Assembly (NCBI GenBank): GCA_964620595.1
Contig: CAZUHP010000001.1
Span: 62,001 to 126,000 of the forward strand
DNA length: 64,000 nucleotides
Reading direction: 5' to 3'
DNA from: Desulfocarbo sp964620595
GTDB lineage: Bacteria; Desulfobacterota; Desulfarculia; Desulfarculales; Desulfarculaceae
The notes under the pieces are model-generated. The model had not been told where the DNA came from, searched no databases, and saw only the letters and a list, made by a program, of their open reading frames with translations. Numbering within the stretch: the stretch's first letter is position 1; every line of letters begins with the position of its first letter. The position numbers were made by a program, and so were the translations under genes. This document shows positions 57,999 through 64,000 of the stretch, in pieces.

Positions 57999-59047
57999 GC
58001 TCGCGGTCCTTGCTTCAGCAGTTGCTCGAAAAGCTCCAGGTAGGTGTCCACCCGCCGCCCCCAGGCATGCTCCCGGGCCATGTGGCGCATGGCCTCCTGC
58101 CGGTTGCAGGTGTCTTGGGCCAGCAGCCTGCGGGCGGCCTGGACCATCCGGGCGGTCTCGCCCAGGGGGAAGCCGAGGCCCATGCCCAGCTCGGCCACCA
58201 GCCGCCCCTGCAAGATGGGCTCCTCGTACAGCACCGGCAGGCCGCCCCGCAGGTAGAAGCAGACCTTGGAGCTGTCGTTGTCGAACTCCTCCGGCGAGGC
58301 GGCCAGGGCGAGGCCCAGCTTGGCGTGGGCCACAAAGTCCCACATGCGCGGTCCGCCCTGGGGGCCGTGGTCCACCACCAGGGGGGAGAGCCGGACCGGC
58401 GCGCCGTACAGGCCGCTTTTGTTCAGGCCCACCAGGTGCACCGAGGCGACTCCTCGCAGGGCCTCGGCCAGTTCGTTCAGCCTGTGCACCATGCGCGGGG
58501 CGGCCAGGCTGCCCAAGAACAGCACCGCGGGCGGACCCTGGCCATAGGGGTCGGGGCCTTTGGGGGGGATCTCTTCCGGGCAGCCGGTGGGGGTGAGCAC
58601 CGCCGGCCGCTCCCAGCCGTAGAGCCGCTGCCAGCGCGCCAGGTTCTGCTGGTTGTTGAAGGCCACGGCCCAGGCCCTGGCGTGGATCTTTTGCTGCCAG
58701 GCCAGCAGGCGGGCGCGGCGCGGCCCGTCCCGGGCGGGCCGGGATTCGTCCACCACCCGCACCAGGCGGCAGACCACCGGTCCCGGGAAGCCGGCGACCA
58801 GGTCTATGCCCGGGTGGTAGCAGGTCTTGAGGAGGTCGTATCGGCCGTCCCAGGCCCGGGCGAGCGGCCTGACCGCCACGCGGCGCCCGCTAGCCGCGGC
58901 GAGCCGGGCAGGGCGCTCCACCGGCGCCAGGACATCGGCCTGCACGCCCCTGGCGGCCAGGCCCGCGGCCAGGGCGGTCAGGCGCTCCACATCGATGCCC
59001 GGCGGCCTTTGCAAGGGGTCGCCGTGGAACACCAGGCCGACCTTCAA
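57995..59047 (-). CDS. GT-B glycosyltransferase (putative)
   Basis: The protein has 350 residues from a TTG overlapping the upstream stop (TTGA). It has VGLVFHGDPLQRPPGIDVER, PAVLFLGSLAAPRMVHRLNEL and a late ELGMGLGFPLGETARMVQAA, the layout of GT-B enzymes. The clear Glu-x7-Glu donor motif is weak. Coupled to both neighbours, it belongs to a three-gene operon. Confidence 0.7.
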   Translation of the reverse strand: MKVGLVFHGDPLQRPPGIDVERLTALAAGLAARGVQADVLAPVERPARLAAASGRRVAVRPLARAWDGRYDLLKTCYHPGIDLVAGFPGPVVCRLVRVVDESRPARDGPRRARLLAWQQKIHARAWAVAFNNQQNLARWQRLYGWERPAVLTPTGCPEEIPPKGPDPYGQGPPAVLFLGSLAAPRMVHRLNELAEALRGVASVHLVGLNKSGLYGAPVRLSPLVVDHGPQGGPRMWDFVAHAKLGLALAASPEEFDNDSSKVCFYLRGGLPVLYEEPILQGRLVAELGMGLGFPLGETARMVQAARRLLAQDTCNRQEAMRHMAREHAWGRRVDTYLELFEQLLKQGPRA

Positions 59048-61719
59048 CGGTCTGCGCCTTTGTCCACCGGGTCGTAGACGGCCAGGTTCGATTCGCTTCC
59101 TTGCAGCCTGGCCGCGAAATTGCGGCAAAAGGTGATGCCGATGCCCGGGTAGATGTTCATGATCTCGCTGAGGCGGCCAAAGGGTATCACCAGGGCCTCC
59201 ACCGCCTCCCCCGCCTGGTAGGAGAAGGCGGCCTCGGCTTGGGTGAACAGGCTCAAATCGCCCAGCCAGTCGCCCGGCCCCAGGGCCGGGGCCGGTTCCC
59301 GGGCCGCCTCCGGGCCGCTGGGTTGCAGCACCCCGGAGAGCACCAGGATCAAGGCCTCGTCCGCCTGTCCCGCCCGGGTCACTGTCTCTCCCCGCTGGTA
59401 CTGGACCCTCTTGGCGATCACGGCCAGGGCCTCGAACTCCCTGAGCCCCAGGCCCATGAAAAGGTTGAAACCCTTCAGCTGCTCGATGATCTCGATGGTC
59501 AGCGGCATCTCGGCCTCCAGCCCCAGGCAGCGGTCGCGCGCGTACTCGGCCGACCGGCGCACCTCGGGGTCCTCGTCGTCCAACAATATCTCGGCGGCGG
59601 GCAAGAAGACAGGCCCCGGCCGGAACTCGCCCATCACGAAACCGGCCAGCATGCGGGTGAGGCGGTCGCGGCTGCGCGCCAGGTGCATCAGCGCGCCTTC
59701 CAGGCCGCGGGGCACATACAGGGGCAGGGCCTGGCCGCCGCGGGCGATCAGCTCCTCCGGCGGCATGCCTTCCAACAGGGGTACCAACAAACGGGCCAGG
59801 GGGCGCTCCAGGGTCTCCTCCACCATCTCCACCGCGGCCGAGGCGTCCAGGGAGGACAGGGCGGAGTTCATCAGGCGCATGTCCTTGTGCTTGATCCACA
59901 GGGCGTGAAAGATCAGGCTCAGCCCCTCCCGGTTGGATTCCTCCAGATGGGTGCCCAAGAGGATCATGCCCCGGGAATCGCCCTGCCGCCCCAGCTCGGC
60001 GATGAAGAGCACCCGGTTGTATATCCGGCCCAGCTCCTCCTGGATCATGGGGCCGGTGTCGAAGTCCTTCATCCCGGCCAGCCGGACCACCTCCAAAATG
60101 CCCTGGCGCTGCCTTGGGTGGGGATCGGCCAGGGACGCCTCCAGGAACGGCTGCAAGGCCTGGCCGTAATTCACCAGGGCGTCCACCGCCAGCTTGCGGA
60201 CCATGTCCTGGTCCTTGAGCAGGGCCACCAGCCGGTGGGCCGCCTGCATGTGGCGCCCGCGGGCGAAAAAGGCCGCCGCCTGGGCCCTGATGAGGGAGTC
60301 GGGGTCTTGCAGCATGGCCAGGCCGCCCTCGACCGTCAGGGTGGAGGGGTCCGGCGGGCCGTCCGCGGCGTCGGTGTCAGCGTCGTCGTCCGCCAGGGGC
60401 ATGCTCGCCACCAGCCCGCCCTGGTTCTGCAGGTGCAGGGAGTCTATGCGGTCGAAGTCCACCGCGTCGTGGGCGATGACCTGCTTGAGCGACTGGCGGA
60501 AGTGGCGCTTGAAGGCAAAGGTCTCCCATATCCAGTAAAAGGCGATGGCCGCTGCCAGGGGAGACAGTTGCTGGGGCGAGAGCACCGGCTTGAGTGCCAT
60601 CATCATGACCGCGCCCAAGAGCATGCCCGCCTTCACCACCGTGCCCCGGACAAACACCCTGGTCCAGCCGGCCACCTGCCGGGGCACCAGGTTGAAGAGG
60701 ACCTTGTTCACCGGTCCGGCCACGGCCTGCTGGACCAGGCGGGTGACGAACTGGCCTATCACCGCGGTGTGGAGGCTGAAGGAGGCGGTCAGGGCGGTGA
60801 ACAGGGCCCCGAAGTTGATGGGCAGCACCAGGGAGGCGTTGACCACCCCGATGCGGGCGTAGATCCGGCCCATGGCCAAAAGGAGCAGGAACACGGCCAG
60901 GGTCATGGCGCCCCGGAAGATGCTCAGGAACGACAGCAGGGTCTGCTCGCTGGCAAAGCCCTGGTTCACGATGACGCTGAACTGGTACAGGAATATGGGC
61001 AGGAGGATGTTGGGGAGCAGGCCCAGCATCACCAGGTAGCGCACCACCGGGTACTTTCGCATCAGGGCCGGGATCTCGGCCAGGCGGCGGCTGGGCCCGG
61101 CAGGGGGAGGTCCATGGGCCCGGCGGGCCGATCCTGACTTGTAGCCCAGCATCACCGCGCCGATGACCAGGCAGGAGCCGGAATACACCAGCAGTATCTG
61201 GTCCCGGCCCAGGAGCGCGGCCAGGCTGTTGGTGCCGAAGTTGCCGCAGACCACCCCCAGGACCTGGGCCGCGGTGACCAGGGGAAACAGGCGCTTGCCC
61301 TGGCGGGAGTCGAAGAGGTCGCAGGCTATGTTCCAGAGGTAGACCAGCAGCAGCGAGTCCTGCAGGTAGAGGAGCTGGAACAGGATGGGGTAGCAAAGGT
61401 CCTGCCCGGCGCGCACTCCCCAAAAAAGAAGGCCGGTGCCGATCCCATAGCAGAGAAAGACCCCGGCCAGCAGGCGGGTGTCGCTCAGCCTAGTCGATAT
61501 CCGGCCCAAGAGGCCGAACACCGCAAAGGTGGCCAGGCTGTTGATGACCAGCATCAGGGGGATGTGCTCCACCCCGTAGCGTTTCAGAAAGGTGGTGTCC
61601 ACGTAGTTGCGGAACAGGGCCATGAAAAAGAATACAAAGCCGAACAAGAGGCACAGCCGGTAGAAGGCGCGCTTTTCGTGCTCCAAGACCTTGAGCTTGT
61701 TCAGAAGGAATCTGTGCAT
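59044..61719 (-). CDS. Transporter-like membrane protein fused to HEAT-like and cyclic-nucleotide-binding regions
   Basis: The protein has 891 residues. Residues 1-420 contain about twelve membrane segments and resemble the MFS / ATP:ADP-translocase-type group (FVFFFMALFRNYVDTTFLKRY, then LFPLVTAAQVLGVVCGNFG). Residues about 450-740 are helical repeats (EGGLAMLQDPDSLIRAQAAAF, LLDDEDPEVRRSAEYARDRC). The end is a CNB domain (IAKRVQYQRGETVTRAGQAD, then LILVLSGVL). The ligand and cargo are unknown; regulation of transport or signalling by a nucleotide is inferred. ATG at 61719 is preferred to an adjacent TTG. Confidence 0.72.
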   Translation of the reverse strand: MHRFLLNKLKVLEHEKRAFYRLCLLFGFVFFFMALFRNYVDTTFLKRYGVEHIPLMLVINSLATFAVFGLLGRISTRLSDTRLLAGVFLCYGIGTGLLFWGVRAGQDLCYPILFQLLYLQDSLLLVYLWNIACDLFDSRQGKRLFPLVTAAQVLGVVCGNFGTNSLAALLGRDQILLVYSGSCLVIGAVMLGYKSGSARRAHGPPPAGPSRRLAEIPALMRKYPVVRYLVMLGLLPNILLPIFLYQFSVIVNQGFASEQTLLSFLSIFRGAMTLAVFLLLLAMGRIYARIGVVNASLVLPINFGALFTALTASFSLHTAVIGQFVTRLVQQAVAGPVNKVLFNLVPRQVAGWTRVFVRGTVVKAGMLLGAVMMMALKPVLSPQQLSPLAAAIAFYWIWETFAFKRHFRQSLKQVIAHDAVDFDRIDSLHLQNQGGLVASMPLADDDADTDAADGPPDPSTLTVEGGLAMLQDPDSLIRAQAAAFFARGRHMQAAHRLVALLKDQDMVRKLAVDALVNYGQALQPFLEASLADPHPRQRQGILEVVRLAGMKDFDTGPMIQEELGRIYNRVLFIAELGRQGDSRGMILLGTHLEESNREGLSLIFHALWIKHKDMRLMNSALSSLDASAAVEMVEETLERPLARLLVPLLEGMPPEELIARGGQALPLYVPRGLEGALMHLARSRDRLTRMLAGFVMGEFRPGPVFLPAAEILLDDEDPEVRRSAEYARDRCLGLEAEMPLTIEIIEQLKGFNLFMGLGLREFEALAVIAKRVQYQRGETVTRAGQADEALILVLSGVLQPSGPEAAREPAPALGPGDWLGDLSLFTQAEAAFSYQAGEAVEALVIPFGRLSEIMNIYPGIGITFCRNFAARLQGSESNLAVYDPVDKGADR

Positions 61720-61919
61720 CAAAGGTATCCGCCGTGTTTGGCCGGAAAAGAGAAGGAAGGTTGCTTGAGGACAAGCCGGGTGCTAACATGAAGGCCGGTT
61801 TTGAACCATCCCCCTTGCACGCTCTGTATAACCCTAATCACCCTCAGGCGCAAGGCGGCTTTTCATCGCCAGGGCGCATGGATCCCGCGGGTTTACGGGC
61901 AAGGCGGTACAAATTGGCC

Positions 61920-63188
61920 ATGCCCCCCGAAACGCCCGTCCCCATCTCCAGCAAACAACGCCGGGTAATGCTCTATACCCACAATTCGGTGGGCCTGGGC
62001 CATGTCTTCCGCAGCCTGGCCGTGATCAGCGGCATGCGGCCCTGGGCCCCCCGCTGGGATTTCCTGGTGGTCTCGGGAAGCTCCATCCCCCAGGCTTTTC
62101 TGGACGAGGGGATAGAGGTCCTCAAGCTGCCCGGCGTGCGGATAGCGGTGGAGGAGGCCGACCTCGAGCTGCAGCCGCGCCACTTGAAGTCAATGGGCCT
62201 GGACGAGGTCTTCGATCTCAGGGCCAGGCTGCTGCTGGACGCCTTTGACTGCTTTGCGCCGGAGGTGGTGCTGGTGGAGCACAACATGGCCGGGCTCATG
62301 AACGAGCTGGTCCCCATCCTCTTGAAGAAACGCATGCGCCGGAAAGGGCCGCGGGACTTCGTGCTGGCCCATATTTCCCGGGGGATCATGCGCGCCGGCC
62401 CGTCCCTCCGGATGCCCTGGGGAAACCCGGTGCACTTGTCCGGCTCTATTGACTTGGCCGCCTTGTACGATCTCGTCTACGTGCTGGAGGACAGGGGCAT
62501 CGCCGGGGCCCAGGGGCCTTTGGGGCGGGAGCGGACGGAGCTGGACCGGCGCACCGCCTTTCTGGGCAAGGTGGGCATCCGGACCCGGGAGGAGTTGCCC
62601 TCGGCGCGGGCCGCCAAACGCAAATGGGCCCTGGCGGACGTTCCCTTGATCCTGTTTTCCATGGGCCGCTTCGGCGAGGTGGCGGGCATGACCAAGGCCC
62701 TGGGCGCGGCCCTGGCGGACTTGGGCCTGGCGGCCGGCAGTCAACTGGCCATGGTGGCGGACCCGTACCTGGCGCCGCGACAGAAGCGATCCCTGGAAGA
62801 TTGCGCCGAGGCCATGGGAGCGGTGCTGCTGGACTTCAGCCCCTACCTGGTGGAGCTGATCAACGCCGCCGAGCTGGTGGTCTGCCGGGCGGGCTACAAT
62901 ACCTTCAACGAGGTGCTGCTCAGCGGGGTGCGGGCCCTGTTCATACCGGAAGGCCACGGCGGCCAGGAGCAGGAGCGCCGCGTGCAGCACCTTGGCGGAG
63001 CCCACCAGGCCGTGGCCAGCGAGGCGGAGGTGCTGGCCGACGGGGCCCGGGAAAAGCTCCAGCGGCTGTGGGCGACACCCCGGGAGGCGAACCCGCCCGC
63101 CCTGGACCGCTTTGCCATAGGCGCGCGCATGGTCCAGGACCTGGAGGGGCTGCTGGACCAGCGGCGCGGACCCGGCCCGGGAAAGTAG
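61920..63188 (+). CDS. MurG-like (GT28) glycosyltransferase
   Basis: The protein has about 422 residues from ATG 61920; earlier ATGs at 61734 and 61788 add a low-complexity leader. The start has LYTHNSVGLGHVFRSLAVIS, the Gly-x-Gly-His pattern of MurG relatives, and the donor domain has SPYLVELINAAELVVCRAGYNTFNEVLLSGVRALFIP-type text. It probably transfers a sugar from a UDP or GDP donor. Divergent from the transporter-like gene. Confidence 0.75.
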   Translation: MPPETPVPISSKQRRVMLYTHNSVGLGHVFRSLAVISGMRPWAPRWDFLVVSGSSIPQAFLDEGIEVLKLPGVRIAVEEADLELQPRHLKSMGLDEVFDLRARLLLDAFDCFAPEVVLVEHNMAGLMNELVPILLKKRMRRKGPRDFVLAHISRGIMRAGPSLRMPWGNPVHLSGSIDLAALYDLVYVLEDRGIAGAQGPLGRERTELDRRTAFLGKVGIRTREELPSARAAKRKWALADVPLILFSMGRFGEVAGMTKALGAALADLGLAAGSQLAMVADPYLAPRQKRSLEDCAEAMGAVLLDFSPYLVELINAAELVVCRAGYNTFNEVLLSGVRALFIPEGHGGQEQERRVQHLGGAHQAVASEAEVLADGAREKLQRLWATPREANPPALDRFAIGARMVQDLEGLLDQRRGPGPGK

Positions 63189-63193
63189 CGCCA

Positions 63194-63907
63194 GTGCCGC
63201 GCCTGGTTCTCATGCGTCACGGCCAGAGCACCTGGAACCAGCAGGGACGCTTCTCCGGCTGGGGCGACCCGCCGCTCTCGGCCACCGGCCGGGACCAGGC
63301 CCGGGCCGCGGGCCGCCTGCTGGCGGCAAAGGATGACGCGCCCGGGGCGGTGTTCTGCTCGGTGCTGGCCAGGGCCCGCCAGACTCTGGCCCTGGCCCTG
63401 GAGGCGGCTGGTTTCGCTTCCCCGGTGGCGGTCTTTTCCTGGCGGCTGAACGAGCGCCACTGCGGGCAGTGGGAGGGCCGCCCCAAGCCGGGCAAGGCAG
63501 GGGAGCTGCTCTCCCGCTGGCGCAGCGATCTCTCGGCCCGGCCCCTGCCCCTGGCGCCGGGAGACGCCAGGCATCCGGGCCGCGATCCCCGCTACCAGGA
63601 CCTGGACCCCGCGCTCCTGCCGGTGGGCGAATCCTATGACGACCTGCTGGCCAGGCTGCGGCCCTTGTGGCGCGGGCGCATCGCCCCGGCCCTCAAGCGC
63701 CACGGCCGGGTGTGGGCGGTGGCCCACTCCGGCAGCCTGTGGGGCCTGGCCCATCTGATCTTCGCGGAGCACGGCGGAGGCCTCGCTCCCTGGCGCCTGG
63801 CCCCGGCCGCTCCGGTGGGCTTGAACCTGGACCCCGGCCTGCGCCCCACGGGCATGGCCATGCTTGGCCAGGAGCCAGGGGACGGCGGATCGCCCCGGCG
63901 GCCTTGA
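63194..63907 (+). CDS. Phosphoglycerate mutase / histidine phosphatase family protein
   Basis: The protein has 237 residues from a GTG at 63194. It has LVLMRHGQSTWNQQGRFSGW (catalytic His), CSVLARARQTLALAL, LNERHCGQWEGRPK and the second His in AVAHSGSLWGL, as in 2,3-bisphosphoglycerate-dependent mutase (GpmA). It lies five bases after the glycosyltransferase gene. Either glycolytic mutase or a sugar-phosphatase relative; the former is favoured by the GpmA-like length and motif order. The last 93 bases of the window hold nothing recognisable. Confidence 0.85.
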   Translation: MPRLVLMRHGQSTWNQQGRFSGWGDPPLSATGRDQARAAGRLLAAKDDAPGAVFCSVLARARQTLALALEAAGFASPVAVFSWRLNERHCGQWEGRPKPGKAGELLSRWRSDLSARPLPLAPGDARHPGRDPRYQDLDPALLPVGESYDDLLARLRPLWRGRIAPALKRHGRVWAVAHSGSLWGLAHLIFAEHGGGLAPWRLAPAAPVGLNLDPGLRPTGMAMLGQEPGDGGSPRRP

Positions 63908-64000
63908 AGGCCCGGCGCCGGGTCCTGCTGCCCGGCCTTCCGCTCCCCGGGCCCGGCCGGCAAGGGGCTTGGGTGGTCCTCCTTGCCTGGTGCGAGAGGC

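Noticed and set aside
56619..58043. 474-codon plus-strand frame opposite the radical SAM gene
   Set aside because: The minus strand contains the CxxxCxxC and cobalamin-domain motifs; the plus frame has none.
59101..61137. 678-codon plus-strand frame opposite the transporter-like gene
   Set aside because: The reverse strand has membrane segments and a CNB domain; this frame shows only the Gly/Gln/His-rich shadow pattern.

Overview
The window is high-G+C bacterial DNA carrying an apparently intact prophage of about 42.9 kb (9479-52411) integrated into a tRNA-Glu gene. The host genes suggest an anaerobic Desulfobacterota-like bacterium. They include a QmoC-type iron-sulfur/cytochrome b membrane protein, a four-subunit 2-oxoacid:ferredoxin oxidoreductase, succinyl-CoA ligase, two tandem cysteine-cluster (YkgJ-type) proteins and a B12-binding radical SAM enzyme. 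This assignment is inferred from gene content only.

Left host flank (1-9530): sucC (cut by the window edge, minus strand), a divergent QmoC-like gene, a thiolase-like gene with a C-terminal extension, a pair of YkgJ-family genes, then an operon reading leftward from 9101: hotdog thioesterase, ferredoxin, KorA, KorB, KorC. tRNA-Lys(TTT) and tRNA-Glu(TTC) follow, with a good promoter in front. The 3' part of tRNA-Glu is the attachment core.

Prophage (9479-52411). The leftward lysogeny block holds integrase, an Xis-like gene, a YgiT/DUF4258 toxin-antitoxin pair, a three-gene HigB-HigA-SecB-like toxin-antitoxin-chaperone module and a CI-like S24 repressor. The rightward early region starts with a Cro-like gene. 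It continues through recombination genes (PD-(D/E)XK nuclease, a conserved GPSIR-family protein, RuvC-like resolvase), a run of small cysteine-rich proteins, a cytosine methyltransferase, a lambda-O-like initiator with nine iterons inside its own gene, and a DnaB-type helicase. The rightward late region encodes terminase, fibre-like proteins, lysis genes, portal, scaffold, major capsid protein, connector and stabilisation proteins, internal virion proteins and a 2294-residue polyvalent protein. There is no tape-measure, sheath or tail-tube gene, so a short-tailed (podovirus-type) particle is inferred.

Right flank (52412-64000): immediately outside attR lies a decayed copy of the left end of a second, related prophage. 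It has an integrase tip, an Xis fragment and a nearly identical, still open toxin-antitoxin operon, followed by a truncated host-like gene. The remaining genes are bacterial: a small exported protein, two GT-B glycosyltransferases, a methyltransferase, a radical SAM/B12 enzyme, a large transporter-like protein fused to HEAT and cyclic-nucleotide-binding regions, a MurG-like glycosyltransferase and a phosphoglycerate-mutase-family protein.

How it fits together: the lysogeny module holds the phage in the tRNA gene while two addiction modules are available for stabilisation. The early genes provide recombination, DNA methylation and theta-type replication from the iteron origin. The late genes build, fill and release the particle.
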